Source: Actinoplanes oryzae
GTDB lineage: Bacteria; Actinomycetota; Actinomycetes; Mycobacteriales; Micromonosporaceae
NCBI RefSeq assembly: GCF_030757795.1
Contig: NZ_JAUQWH010000082.1
Coordinates: forward strand, 1-38,952
Direction of reading: 5' to 3'
DNA: 38,952 bases
The notes under the pieces are model-generated. The model searched no databases. It saw only the letters and a list, made by a program, of their open reading frames with translations, and was not told where the DNA came from. How positions within the stretch are numbered: the first letter of the stretch is position 1; the number at the start of each line of letters is the position of its first letter. Both the position numbers and the translations under genes were made by a program. Below are positions 28,981 to 37,851 of this stretch, piece after piece.

Positions 28981-30423
28981 ATGACACACGCAGGTCATGC
29001 CCAGCCGGGCGGTCGCCGGCGGCGCCGCGCCGCGGTGGTCGGCGGGTTCGCCGCCGTGGTGGTCGCGGCGGTGGGTATCACCGCGACGGCGTTCGCGGAC
29101 AGCACCACGCTGAGCGCGGACTTCGAGGACGGCAGCACCTCGGGCTGGTCGAAGTCGGGCGGCACCTGGTCGGTCGTCGCCGACGACACCAAGGTGCTAC
29201 GCCAGACGAACGCGGGCAGCTCGATCGCGCGCATGTTCGCCGGCGACACGGGCTGGTCGGACTACTCGCTGCAGGCGCGGGTCAAGGCCGTGAGCCTGAC
29301 CGGCGCCGGTACGGCCGGCATCGCGGCCCGCGCGACCGGCTCCAGCCAGTTCGAGCGGCTGGTCCTGGCCCCCGGTGCGGTCCGGCTCGAGGAGGTACGC
29401 GGCTCGAGCGTCACCGTGCTCGGCTCGGCGAGCCTGGCGAGCGCCGCCACCGCGTGGCACACGCTGCGCCTGGACGTGAGCGGCTCCTCGGTCACCGCGT
29501 ACGTGGACGGGGCGAAGGTGGCCTCGGGCACCGCGGGCGCGAAGCTCGCCAAGGGCCGCGTCGGGCTGCTCACCGCGTCCGCGTCGGCCTCCTTCGACGA
29601 CGTGAAGGTGAGCGCCCTGGGCGCCGCGCCGACGCCGACCGCGACCGCCACCGCCACCGCGTCCCCCACCAAGACCGCGTCACCCACGGCGTCACCCACG
29701 GCGTCTCCCACGGCGTCTCCCACGGCGACGGCGTCCCCCGTGGCGACCAAGTGGCCGACGCCCACGAAGACCGAGAAGCTCAGCGCCACCAAGAAGATCA
29801 CCGGCTCCTTCGACGGCGGCAACACCGAGTTCGTCGGCACCGGCGACCTGGGCGGCGACGGGCAGGAGGAGGGTCAGGACGCGCTGTTCGACCTGGCCGA
29901 CGGCGCCACCCTCTCGAACGTCATCCTGGGCAGCCCGGCCGCCGACGGCGTGCACTGCCTCGGCACCTGCACCCTGACCAACGTGTGGTGGCTGGACGTG
30001 GGCGAGGACGCCGCGACCTTCAAGGGCACCTCGGCGAGCCAGACGATGACCATCAACGGCGGCGGCGCGAAGAGCGCCTCGGACAAGACCTTCCAGCACA
30101 ACGGCCCCGGCACGATGATCATCAAGAACTTCCAGGCCGAGAACATCGGCAAGCTCTACCGCTCCTGCGGCAACTGCTCCAAGCAGTACGCCCGCCACGT
30201 CCAGGTGCTCAACGTGACCATCACCGCGCCGGTCAAGGCCGTGGTCGGCATCAACCCGAACCTGGGCGACACCGCGGTCATCGACGGCCTCAAGCTGGTC
30301 GGCGACACGTCCAAGACCGACGTGTGCGCGCTGTTCAAGGGCGTCACGAGCGGCGAGCCGACGCAGGTCGGTGACGAGCCGGACGGCGTGTCCTGCAAGG
30401 CGACGAACGTGACGAAGGGCTGA
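28981..30423 (+). CDS. Secreted PL3 family pectate lyase with N-terminal beta-sandwich
   Basis: A 480-residue exported enzyme; ATG 28981 has GGGAAGG upstream. A signal-anchor-like leader (RRRRRAAVVGGFAAVVVAAVGITATAFA) is followed by a beta-sandwich (~40-215, FEDGSTSGWSKSGGTWSVV ... ASFDDVKVSAL) of the LamG/DUF1080 type seen in carbohydrate-binding modules. A Thr/Pro/Ala linker with ASPT repeats follows (~218-255). The catalytic PL3 domain (~262-480) has GQEEGQDALFDLADGATLSNVILG, ADGVHCLGTCTLTNVWWLDVGEDA, KTFQHNGPGTMIIKNF and the LYRSCGNC motif with the catalytic arginine. PL3 enzymes cleave de-esterified pectin by beta-elimination with calcium. Two bases separate it from the PL4 gene, so both are co-transcribed. 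Confidence 0.93.
   Translation: MTHAGHAQPGGRRRRRAAVVGGFAAVVVAAVGITATAFADSTTLSADFEDGSTSGWSKSGGTWSVVADDTKVLRQTNAGSSIARMFAGDTGWSDYSLQARVKAVSLTGAGTAGIAARATGSSQFERLVLAPGAVRLEEVRGSSVTVLGSASLASAATAWHTLRLDVSGSSVTAYVDGAKVASGTAGAKLAKGRVGLLTASASASFDDVKVSALGAAPTPTATATATASPTKTASPTASPTASPTASPTATASPVATKWPTPTKTEKLSATKKITGSFDGGNTEFVGTGDLGGDGQEEGQDALFDLADGATLSNVILGSPAADGVHCLGTCTLTNVWWLDVGEDAATFKGTSASQTMTINGGGAKSASDKTFQHNGPGTMIIKNFQAENIGKLYRSCGNCSKQYARHVQVLNVTITAPVKAVVGINPNLGDTAVIDGLKLVGDTSKTDVCALFKGVTSGEPTQVGDEPDGVSCKATNVTKG
29677..29724 (+). repeat. Four 12-bp repeats encoding ASPT linker
   Basis: GCGTCWCCCACG is repeated at 29677, 29689, 29701 and 29713, in frame, encoding (ASPT)4 in the linker of the pectate lyase. 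Such repeats vary in number between strains. Confidence 0.9.
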
Positions 30424-30425
30424 CC

Positions 30426-32036
30426 ATGGCTCGTCGATCCACGCGACTCATCGCCGCGTCGTTCACCGCGGCGGCCGTACTCGTCGGGGCCGGTCTTGTC
30501 GGCCGGCAGCATCTCGCCTCCGCCGCTGCCAACGTCAGCTTCGACAGCGGTACGGGCATGAGCTTCATCATCAACGGGACCAACGGCAACATCACGTCGC
30601 TGAAGCACAACGGCGTCGAGCTGGCGGCCTCCGGCCAGGCGGCCGGGCAGTTCCAGTCGGGTTGGGAGTCGGCGACGGTCACCAGCAAGACGTTCAGCAA
30701 CGGCGCCCTGCTGACGACGGTGGCGAACAGCAGCATCGGCGTGACGATGTACTACTTCGCCCGCAAGAACGACAACACCGTCTACCTGGCCACGAACATC
30801 ACCAAGGCCCTCAACCCCGGCGAGGCCCGCTTCATCACCCGGCTGAAGTCGTCGCTGCTCACCACGTCTCCCGTGGCGGCGAAGACCGCGAACTCGACGT
30901 CGACCGTCGAGGGCTCGGACGTGTTCGCCTTCGCCAACGGCCAGACGGCGTCGAAGTTCTACAGCTCGCAGCGCTTCATCACGCAGCAGCCCTTCGGCGC
31001 CAGCGGCAACGGCCACGGCGTCTATCTCACCGGCGGCAGCCACGAGATGAGCTCGGGCGGCCCGTTCTTCCGCGACATCGAGGTCAACGACACCGGCTCG
31101 GCCGTGAACATCACGCACTACATGTTCAGCGGCCACGAGCAGACCGAGTCGCTGCGCCTCGGCCTGCACGGACCGTATTACATGTCGCTGACCGACGGCG
31201 CCGCGCCGGCCGCGCGGAGCCTCGACTTCCTGTCCGCGTACATCCCGGGGCTGGTGCCCGACGCCCAGCGCGGCGCCGTGCAGGGCACCGCCACCGGCTC
31301 CTGGCGCGGCAAGCTCGACGGCACGGTCGCCCTGGCGGGCACGGCCGGCCAGTACTGGGGCACGGTCAAGAGCGGCGCGTACGTCATCGGCCACGTCAAG
31401 CCGGGCACCTACACCGCCACCCTGTACGCCGGGGAGCTCGCCGTGGGCAGCACGAAATCCGTCACCGTGACGGCCGGCAGCACCGCGACGCTGGCCCTGA
31501 GCGGTGACACCCCGGCGAACGGCACGCTGTTCCAGCTGGGCACCTTCGACGGCACCCCGGCCGGCTTCCGCAACGCCGACAAGATCGAGACGATGCACCC
31601 GTCCGACTCCCGCATGAGCTCCTGGAAGCCGGGCACGGTCGCGGTCTCCGCGGGCGCGGCAACCTTCCCGATGGCCCAGTTCAAGGAAGTCAACTCCCCC
31701 CAGGCGCTCAGCTTCACCCTGTCATCGGTCCCGGCCGCGGGCGCCAAGCTGCGCATCGCCACCACGGGCAGCTTCGCCGGCGGCCGCCCGCAGATCACCG
31801 TCGGCGGCTGGACCAGCCCGGCCTCGGCCTCACCCGCCCCGGTCAACCTCGACAGCCGAGGCATCACCCGAGGCACCTGGCGAGGCGTGAACGCCACCTA
31901 CACCTTCACGATCCCGGCGTCCGCCCTCAAAACGGGCACCAACACCCTGTCCATCGCCACCATCAGCGGCAGCAGCGGCGCGACGTTCCTGAGCCCCAAC
32001 TACGTCTTCGACGCCCTGGCCCTCGACCCGGCCTAA
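30426..32036 (+). CDS. Secreted PL4-type rhamnogalacturonan lyase
   Basis: A 536-residue exported protein starting at ATG 30426, two bases after the PL3 stop, with GAAGGG as ribosome site. The signal peptide is RLIAASFTAAAVLVGAGLVG with cleavage near residue 34. The catalytic N-terminal domain (~36-275) is a galactose-mutarotase-like sandwich (SFIINGTNGNITSLKHNGVEL, GPYYMSLTDG). A fibronectin-like domain (~285-365) is followed by the family-typical LGTFDGTPAGFRNADKIETMHPSDSRMSSW and a C-terminal carbohydrate-binding sandwich ending YVFDALALD. The family cuts the rhamnogalacturonan I backbone of pectin. With PL3 this makes a two-gene pectin operon. Confidence 0.9.
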   Translation: MARRSTRLIAASFTAAAVLVGAGLVGRQHLASAAANVSFDSGTGMSFIINGTNGNITSLKHNGVELAASGQAAGQFQSGWESATVTSKTFSNGALLTTVANSSIGVTMYYFARKNDNTVYLATNITKALNPGEARFITRLKSSLLTTSPVAAKTANSTSTVEGSDVFAFANGQTASKFYSSQRFITQQPFGASGNGHGVYLTGGSHEMSSGGPFFRDIEVNDTGSAVNITHYMFSGHEQTESLRLGLHGPYYMSLTDGAAPAARSLDFLSAYIPGLVPDAQRGAVQGTATGSWRGKLDGTVALAGTAGQYWGTVKSGAYVIGHVKPGTYTATLYAGELAVGSTKSVTVTAGSTATLALSGDTPANGTLFQLGTFDGTPAGFRNADKIETMHPSDSRMSSWKPGTVAVSAGAATFPMAQFKEVNSPQALSFTLSSVPAAGAKLRIATTGSFAGGRPQITVGGWTSPASASPAPVNLDSRGITRGTWRGVNATYTFTIPASALKTGTNTLSIATISGSSGATFLSPNYVFDALALDPA

Positions 32037-32054
32037 AACCTCCACCGCAGTAAA

Positions 32055-32094
32055 GAACCGGCCCGTCCCACTACCCCTGGGGACGGGCCGGTTC
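32055..32094. terminator. 15-bp perfect hairpin between convergent genes
   Basis: GAACCGGCCCGTCCC (32055-32069) and GGGACGGGCCGGTTC (32080-32094) enclose a ten-base loop. It fills the 59-base gap between the stops of the PL4 gene and the NACHT gene and can serve both strands. Confidence 0.85.
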
Positions 32095-32095
32095 G

Positions 32096-35000
32096 CTACT
32101 GCCGCCGCTGTCCCCTGAGGGAATCGGTGAACTCGTCGAGCCCGGCGCGCAGACCGGGATCGTCCGTGCGGTGCCGTACAGCTGCCGCGGTTCGCACCAG
32201 CGGCTCGTACAAGATCGTGGATGCGTCAGGGAAGCGCTCGGCGAGCTTGGTGAGCACGGCCAGCGCGGCCGACGCCGGTGCGTCATGGTGGCCGGCCAGC
32301 GCGGCGAGCAGCTGTCGTGCGTACTGCTGTCGTGCGGCGGTGTCCCACCCGCTCACCGAGCTGACCGCTATCGTGGCGCAACGCTCGTACGCGGCGGTCG
32401 CCCGCACCGGATCCACGTGGTCACCCGCGAGCACCCACACAGCCAGCAGAGCCTGTGCCGCCGAGGGCACGCCCTGTTCGCCGGGGAACAGCACCGAGAC
32501 CGAGGCGCCGAGCCGGGAGTCGAGCAGGGGTGCCATCGCGTGGACGAGGACGGCATCGTTCCAGCCGCCCTGCATGTGGATGCGGCGCCGGTGAACCTCG
32601 ATGGAATGTCCCTCGGCGAAGGGCTTGTCGCCCGTCCTGCCGTGCAGGCTGAGTAGCCAGAGCGGATCGACGGGAGGCGTGACGAACGAGCCGTCCTCGA
32701 GTGAGACGGCGATGTCGGCGACGCGGACGTCGGTCCGGTTGACCGTCCTGACCGCGAGTGTCGCGACCAGCGTGTCCCAGCCCTCGTCGTTCAACTGGCT
32801 GTGCCACAGCAGCGCTTGGTCGTGCCAGGCCCGGGCCGGGCGGCTGGAGGTCTCGCCGACCAGCTCGCTGAAGAGGAGAGAGCCGTCGAGGACGACGGCG
32901 AGCAGCGTGAGATTCGCCGTCCAGGCCGCGTAACGCGCCGCGACGGTGATCGCCGGTGCCGGTCGGTAGGTGGAAGGGGAGTCCGGCCAGACATCTCGCC
33001 GGCTGGTCCGGTAGAGCCGATGGACCGCTGTCCTCCAGCTTTCCCGCTCGGCAGCGGAAAGCCGGGCCGCCATCTCGCCGAGAAACTTGACCGTCGAGGC
33101 ACGGACGGTGAGCGGGGCATAGGACAACAGGTCGGTGAGAACGGCATCGCCGTGGGCGGTGGTCATCGTGGCCCGTGCGACCGCCTCGCCGAGCAGCTTC
33201 CAGGTGAAGTGGGCGACCAGGTACTCGCCGAAGGTCGCGTGCAGGAACTCGTACGTGCGGCGGTGCCTGCCGTGCCGGATGGCACGGGCATGGTGGATGA
33301 AGAAGAACCGGCCGAACAGCAGCTCGGACTCGCTCAGCGCATCGGCGTTGAGCGCACTGACGTCCTCGCGGAAGACGGCCTCCAGGTCACGGGCGACCGC
33401 GTCCTCGGTGACCCACTGCGCCGACCTGTTCACCATGGCGAAGGCGACGATGGCCAGCCGGTCGAGCTCATGGCTGGCCAGCATGTCCAGCTGGGACCGT
33501 TCGACCCGGGGATGCTTCTTGCGGACCTCCCGCCGGGCGAACTCGAGCAGCAGCCGCTCGTAGAGGTCGCTGAGACTCAACGCGGACGCGGCCTGCCGCA
33601 GTCCACCGGTCTCGGCGTCGTACAGGGCGAGCAAGAAGAGCAGCAGGGGCTGCGTAGCGAGGTCGGGATGGGTGAGTACCACCTCGGGAGTCAACGGTGT
33701 CCGGCCGAGCGCTTCCAGTCGTGCGCCGTTGACCTGGTTCCAGGTGCTCAGCCAGGAGTCGATGCGGGCGGTGTCGAACGGCTGCAGGCGGAGGAGCACG
33801 GTTTCCGGCGGCGTCAGCGCCCGGTCTGCCACGCTGGTCCGGCTCGTGACGAGGACCGCGACGGCTCGGCCCTGCGTGCGCTCCCGCTCCTGGAACCCGG
33901 TCACGGTGTAGAGATAGTCCGTCTGGTTCAGCTCGGTGGCCTGCAGCAACTCGTCGAAGCCGTCGATGATCACCACCGGCAGAGCGTCGGTGGAACGGAC
34001 CAGCTCCGGCCAGCCCGCCTCCTCGCCGGTGGCGGCGTGGATCGCTTGCTCGATCTGCCGTTGCAGGTCGCGGGAGCTGTCCACGTCACGCAGTGCGACC
34101 CGGACGGGCAGGAAGTCGCTGTCGGAGAGGCGAGCCGCCAGCACCTTCGTGAGGACGGACTTGCCCGCGCCGGGCTGTCCGAGCACCACCAGCGGCACCT
34201 GCTGGGCACGTGGCGACATCAGGTAGGCCGCCAGGTACCGATCGAGATCCTGCCGGACCTCCGCGTCCGCCCATACCCGCTCGTCCACCGCGGACTGGCC
34301 GCGGCCGGGCTCCAGCAGCGCGAACGCGGGGGACACGTAGGACTGTCCGAGCGTGGGGACGTCGAACCCGTCAGGAAGGTCCGCGCTCTCGACGATCCGG
34401 CGCTCCAGCATCGCGGCGTAGCTGCGACGAAGTGCGTCGACGACCTCGGCGGGCGCCGGGCGGGCCGCGGTCCGCGCGATCAGACGATGGAACTCGAGCA
34501 GGGCCGGTTCCCAGGAGGCGACCTTGGCGGCCAGGTCGCGCCGGTCGCGCTGGTCGACCCACAACGCCATGTCCGGGCAGTCGGCCGTGAGGTCGAACAG
34601 CATGCGCTCGTATCGCTGCTGGGCGTCCGGCACTATGCCGGCCAGCGCCCTCCGAACTCCGTCCTGGTCGTGTTCGCCGAGGTCGTCCCAGCCGGCCAGG
34701 CCGCTGAGGAAGCGCACGAGGTGAGTGGTGGTCCGGGTGTAGACCTCTTTCAGCCGGCGCACGAACTCGTCGTGACCGACGTGCGGTTCCGGGACGGCGA
34801 GTCCGGTGGTGAGCAGCGCCGTCGCCAGATCACGGGCGTTGCCGGGGCTGCCGCCGCCGAGCCGGATCTGATCGTCGCGGCTGATCTCGCCCAGCAGGCC
34901 CGGCGGCACCGGGGCGGCGGCCGCGGCCTCGAAGAACGCGGCAATGACGATGACGGTATGGGCGGCGGCGATGCGTTCGGTGCGCTCCCGGCGGCTCGCG

Positions 35001-35221
35001 CCGGTCAGCCGGCTCGACAGGCCGTTGACCAGGTCGGTGGAGAGCCGGGCCAGTTCGGAACGAGCATCGATGAGGCCGAGCAGGGCCGGCGTCGACACTG
35101 TGGCGGCGAGGAGAAGGCCGCCGGTCAGATTGTTGATGCGCTGGAAGGTCGGGGACTGGGGCCCGCCGCCGAGGATGCGGACGGCGTCGGCGTAGCTCAG
35201 CGTCCTGGCCATGGCGCTCAT
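32096..35221 (-). CDS. NACHT-domain STAND NTPase
   Basis: About 1041 residues, cytoplasmic. Residues ~1-300 are an all-helical N-terminal region opening LSYADAVRILGG, a start seen in actinobacterial NACHT proteins and likely the effector or adaptor part. The NACHT core has Walker A GQPGAGKS (348-355), Walker B VVIIDGFDE (416-424) with the acidic pair typical of NACHT, and the sensor TSR (459-461). A winged-helix/superstructure region follows (YEFLHATFGEYLVAHF, typical of NACHT C-flank). Residues ~740-1041 are an unrecognised C-terminal sensor-like region. STAND ATPases act as threshold switches; bacterial NACHT proteins include antiphage systems. The start is ATG 35221 or 35212; neither has a ribosome site. 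It is 41 bases downstream of the amidoligase gene, probably in one transcript. Confidence 0.88.
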   Translation of the reverse strand: MSAMARTLSYADAVRILGGGPQSPTFQRINNLTGGLLLAATVSTPALLGLIDARSELARLSTDLVNGLSSRLTGASRRERTERIAAAHTVIVIAAFFEAAAAAPVPPGLLGEISRDDQIRLGGGSPGNARDLATALLTTGLAVPEPHVGHDEFVRRLKEVYTRTTTHLVRFLSGLAGWDDLGEHDQDGVRRALAGIVPDAQQRYERMLFDLTADCPDMALWVDQRDRRDLAAKVASWEPALLEFHRLIARTAARPAPAEVVDALRRSYAAMLERRIVESADLPDGFDVPTLGQSYVSPAFALLEPGRGQSAVDERVWADAEVRQDLDRYLAAYLMSPRAQQVPLVVLGQPGAGKSVLTKVLAARLSDSDFLPVRVALRDVDSSRDLQRQIEQAIHAATGEEAGWPELVRSTDALPVVIIDGFDELLQATELNQTDYLYTVTGFQERERTQGRAVAVLVTSRTSVADRALTPPETVLLRLQPFDTARIDSWLSTWNQVNGARLEALGRTPLTPEVVLTHPDLATQPLLLFLLALYDAETGGLRQAASALSLSDLYERLLLEFARREVRKKHPRVERSQLDMLASHELDRLAIVAFAMVNRSAQWVTEDAVARDLEAVFREDVSALNADALSESELLFGRFFFIHHARAIRHGRHRRTYEFLHATFGEYLVAHFTWKLLGEAVARATMTTAHGDAVLTDLLSYAPLTVRASTVKFLGEMAARLSAAERESWRTAVHRLYRTSRRDVWPDSPSTYRPAPAITVAARYAAWTANLTLLAVVLDGSLLFSELVGETSSRPARAWHDQALLWHSQLNDEGWDTLVATLAVRTVNRTDVRVADIAVSLEDGSFVTPPVDPLWLLSLHGRTGDKPFAEGHSIEVHRRRIHMQGGWNDAVLVHAMAPLLDSRLGASVSVLFPGEQGVPSAAQALLAVWVLAGDHVDPVRATAAYERCATIAVSSVSGWDTAARQQYARQLLAALAGHHDAPASAALAVLTKLAERFPDASTILYEPLVRTAAAVRHRTDDPGLRAGLDEFTDSLRGQRRQ

Positions 35222-35262
35222 TGTGACGGCGGGTGGCCGTTGATCGGGAGGGCCCGGTCGGC

Positions 35263-36324
35263 TTACCCGCGGGTGGCGAGGGCCTCGGCGGCCAGCTCCA
35301 GCAGGGCTTCCTGGGCGGCGGCGGGGGCGGCCGGCGGGTGGGGGATCGGGGCCGGATCTTCGCAGCGGGCCAGGAGGAGGTCGACCAGGGCGGCGCGGTT
35401 GATGATGTCCTCGGTGCGGATCTCGCCCGGGAGGATGCGGATCTCGACGGTGTCGCGGATCGGGTCGGGGCGGAAGAGCTGGGTCAGGTTCACGTCGTAG
35501 AACTTGGTCAGCCCGGCCTCGTCGGCGGCGTGGCGGAGGTCGTCGAAGGTGGGGGTGCCGTCGGCGGCGGCCACCAGTGGGCCGGGGAGGGGGGCCAGGC
35601 GGCGGCAGCGGGGGTTGGTGGCGAGGAGGGTGCGCAGCGGCTCGCGCCAGTGGGCGAAGAGCCTGATGATGTTGGCCAGGGCGGGCGCCCGGTGGAAGGG
35701 TTCGCCGTCGACGTGGAGGTGGACGGCGGCCTCGGCGGGGACCGTGAAGCCCAGGTCGCGGGCCGGGCCGAGCAGGGCTTCGAGGGCTTCCGCGTGCGCC
35801 GTGGCGAGGGGCGGGGTGACGAGCTCGCACGGGCGTTCGCGTTCGCCGCCCTGGGGTGCCGCCAGGGCGATCGTGGCGCCGTGGGGGAGGTCCAGGCGGT
35901 GCACCGGCCCCAGCTTCTCCGGTTCCGTACGCCACAGCGCGGCGGCCGGGTCGAGCACGGTTTCCAGCGGGGCGGCCGGGTCGCAGACGGTGGCCAGGAG
36001 CGCGAGGAGGCGGGCGTCGTCGCTGAGGATGCGGAACCAGCCGGGTGCCGGGGGCGTACGGGGGTCGAGGCCGTCGAGGAGGGTGACGTCGTCGACCAGG
36101 GTGACCAGCGGGGTGCCGTCCGCGCGGGTGACCTCGAAGCCCTGGGTGAGGTGCAGGAAGCGGCCGAGCCCCGGGACCAGGGACGGCTCGCTGTCGTGGT
36201 GCCACACCGGGCGGACCCGGCCGCCGTGGCGGGCGGCCAGGTCCGCTGCGAGGGTCCGGCGGCTGTGGCCTGGCGGGGCCGTCAGCTCGATCTCGAACCC
36301 GATGCGCCGGTGCAGGTCGGTCAC
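35263..36324 (-). CDS. Amidoligase family protein
   Basis: A 353-residue protein of the COOH-NH2 ligase superfamily (amidoligase_2). Family motifs are IGFEIEL at the start (E11, E13), CELVTPPL (166-173), VHLHVD with two histidines (202-206), KFYDVNL (274-280) and DTVEIRILPG (291-300). These acidic, histidine and lysine/arginine residues form the ATP/metal site of the glutamine-synthetase-like fold. The family is predicted to join an amino group to a carboxylate, often in peptide or cell-wall modification; the substrate is unknown. GTG 36324 overlaps the TGA of the upstream gene by four bases. No gamma-glutamylcyclotransferase or ATP-grasp partner, common elsewhere, is in view. Confidence 0.88.
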   Translation of the reverse strand: MTDLHRRIGFEIELTAPPGHSRRTLAADLAARHGGRVRPVWHHDSEPSLVPGLGRFLHLTQGFEVTRADGTPLVTLVDDVTLLDGLDPRTPPAPGWFRILSDDARLLALLATVCDPAAPLETVLDPAAALWRTEPEKLGPVHRLDLPHGATIALAAPQGGERERPCELVTPPLATAHAEALEALLGPARDLGFTVPAEAAVHLHVDGEPFHRAPALANIIRLFAHWREPLRTLLATNPRCRRLAPLPGPLVAAADGTPTFDDLRHAADEAGLTKFYDVNLTQLFRPDPIRDTVEIRILPGEIRTEDIINRAALVDLLLARCEDPAPIPHPPAAPAAAQEALLELAAEALATRG

Positions 36325-37178
36325 TGCGGGTCGATCGGCAGGGCTTGTCCGGCGAGCAGCTTCTCGCCCCCGGCGACCTTGGCGTCGTACGGGGTCGGCA
36401 GCTTCCAGATCTCGGCCAGCTCGGCGGCGTCGTCCATGCTGTAGCCGCCCGCGAAGAACGCGTTGACCTGCTTCGTCTCCAGCTCGCTCTGCTGCTCCAC
36501 GGGCGTTGCCTTGATCGGCAGCTCCTCGCCGGCGAGCAGCTTCTTGCCGGCCGCCACCTTGGCGTCGGACGGGTCGTCGATCTTCCACAGCTGCGCGAAC
36601 TTCTCCGCGTCGTCGTAGTCGTAGCCCGCGTTGAAGAAGGCGTCGTAGGCGGCGTTCTCCTTCGCCTGGGCCTTCTCGGATGCGGAGAGCTGCACCGGCA
36701 GCTTCTTGCCGTCGAGCAGCTCCTGGCCGGCCTTGGCCTTCACCGCGGTGAGGTCGTCGCCGTGCTTGATCTTCCAGATCTTGGCCAGCTGGACGGCGTC
36801 GTCGTAATCGTAGCCGGCGGCGAAATAGGCGTCCAGCCGGGGCGCGTCCTCGGCGTTCTGCTTCGCGGCCCTGATCGCCCCGAGGGCCTTGTCCGACGGG
36901 CCCGACGGCGACGGCGACGGCGCGGCGGAGGGCGCGGCCGGCGCCACCATGGTGATGTCGTTGCCGGCGGACGGGTTGGTGAACAGGGCCGGGACCTGGA
37001 ACGCCCCGACGATCAGACCGGCGCCGAGCACCGCGCCGCCGGCGAACTGGGCGCCCCGGCGGCGGCGCTTGTAGGTCTGCGACAACTCCTGCACCCGGGC
37101 GTAGACGGCAGCGGGATCGGGGGTGTCGTTCTCGCGGGTGCCGAAGGCCTCACGCAGCTGCTCTTCGTGATCTGTCAC
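36321..37178 (-). CDS. Single-pass membrane protein with three GY-DD-WK repeats
   Basis: A 285-residue protein starting at GTG 37178, overlapping the sigma factor stop by four bases. The N-terminal ~40 residues are cytoplasmic and charged (EEQLREAFGTRENDTPDPAAVYARVQEL, then KRRRR), followed by one membrane helix (~43-66) and a Pro/Ser linker (76-95). Outside lie three repeats at ~116-162, 179-222 and 239-282, each with A[YF]F-x2-GY-x2-DDA-x2-[LF]A-x-[IL]WK, then a DAK-x2-AG-x2-LL-x-G-x2-LPI end. The position after a SigE-family sigma gene and the topology fit an anti-sigma-like regulator, though no zinc-type anti-sigma motif is present. The repeat family is not one I recognise by name. Confidence 0.8.
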   Translation of the reverse strand: MTDHEEQLREAFGTRENDTPDPAAVYARVQELSQTYKRRRRGAQFAGGAVLGAGLIVGAFQVPALFTNPSAGNDITMVAPAAPSAAPSPSPSGPSDKALGAIRAAKQNAEDAPRLDAYFAAGYDYDDAVQLAKIWKIKHGDDLTAVKAKAGQELLDGKKLPVQLSASEKAQAKENAAYDAFFNAGYDYDDAEKFAQLWKIDDPSDAKVAAGKKLLAGEELPIKATPVEQQSELETKQVNAFFAGGYSMDDAAELAEIWKLPTPYDAKVAGGEKLLAGQALPIDPQ

Positions 37179-37696
37179 GACTTCTCCTGGGCGTGGATCC
37201 TGGTGCGGAACTCCGGCGAGAGCCGGAGGGTCTTGAGTGCCCGCGACGCGTGGCTGCGGACGGTGGCCGGGGTGCAGCCGAGCAGGTCGGCGATCTGGTT
37301 GTCGTCCAGCTGCTCGTAGTAGCGCAGCACGAGCACGGCCCGCTGCTTGCGCCCGAGGGTGGCGAGCCTGTTCCAGAGGGCGTCGGCCTCCACCACGCTG
37401 TCGGCGTGGTCTCGGACGCCGCCGCGCCGCTGGTCGTCGAGGTCCGCCAGGCGCTCGCCGACCGCGTGCACGTTGCGCACGGCCCAGCTGCGCCGCCAGG
37501 AGAGGTACTCGTTGAGCACCATCCGCCGGACGTACGCCTCGGGCGAGTCCGCCTCGCTGATGCGCCGCCATTTGAGCTGGGCGCGCGCCAGCACCTCCTG
37601 CACCACGTCCTGGCCGAGCTCCCGGTCGCCGGTGAGGACGACCGCGTAGCGCAGCAGGCTGGGCAGGCGGGCCATCGCGAATTGCTCGAAGGTCAC
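37175..37696 (-). CDS. SigE-family RNA polymerase sigma factor
   Basis: An ECF-type sigma factor of about 173 residues. Region 2 is FAMARLPSLLRYAVVLTGDRELGQDVVQEVLARAQLKWRRI ... AYVRRMVLNEYLSWRRSW, which is the typical SigE-family (Streptomyces/Micromonospora type) opening. Region 4 is ALWNRLATLGRKQRAVLVLRYYEQLDDNQIADLLGCTPATVRSHASRALKTLR. The start is chosen at GTG 37696 (VTFEQF); a TTG at 37732 is possible, but GGGGGGAGG lies between them and better serves a start further in. It is the first gene of a cluster with the membrane repeat protein, amidoligase and NACHT genes, and may drive that cluster. Confidence 0.88.
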   Translation of the reverse strand: MTFEQFAMARLPSLLRYAVVLTGDRELGQDVVQEVLARAQLKWRRISEADSPEAYVRRMVLNEYLSWRRSWAVRNVHAVGERLADLDDQRRGGVRDHADSVVEADALWNRLATLGRKQRAVLVLRYYEQLDDNQIADLLGCTPATVRSHASRALKTLRLSPEFRTRIHAQEKS

Positions 37697-37851
37697 GTCC
37701 TCTATGACGCGCCTCCCCCCGCCCCCGTGCAACGGGTTCTGATTTTTCTCAGAAATAACGTGAGCTTCCTCGCGGGCCGTCAGGTGGGTGCCGGGGCCGG
37801 GATCGGAGAAGACTGGGGGTACGCAGAAACTACAGCTCTCAGGAGGGCCGG

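Noticed and set aside
35222..36205. 328-codon N-terminal extension of the NACHT frame
   Set aside because: The extension is Pro/Arg low complexity and lies across the amidoligase gene in another frame; MSAMARTLSY is the natural start.
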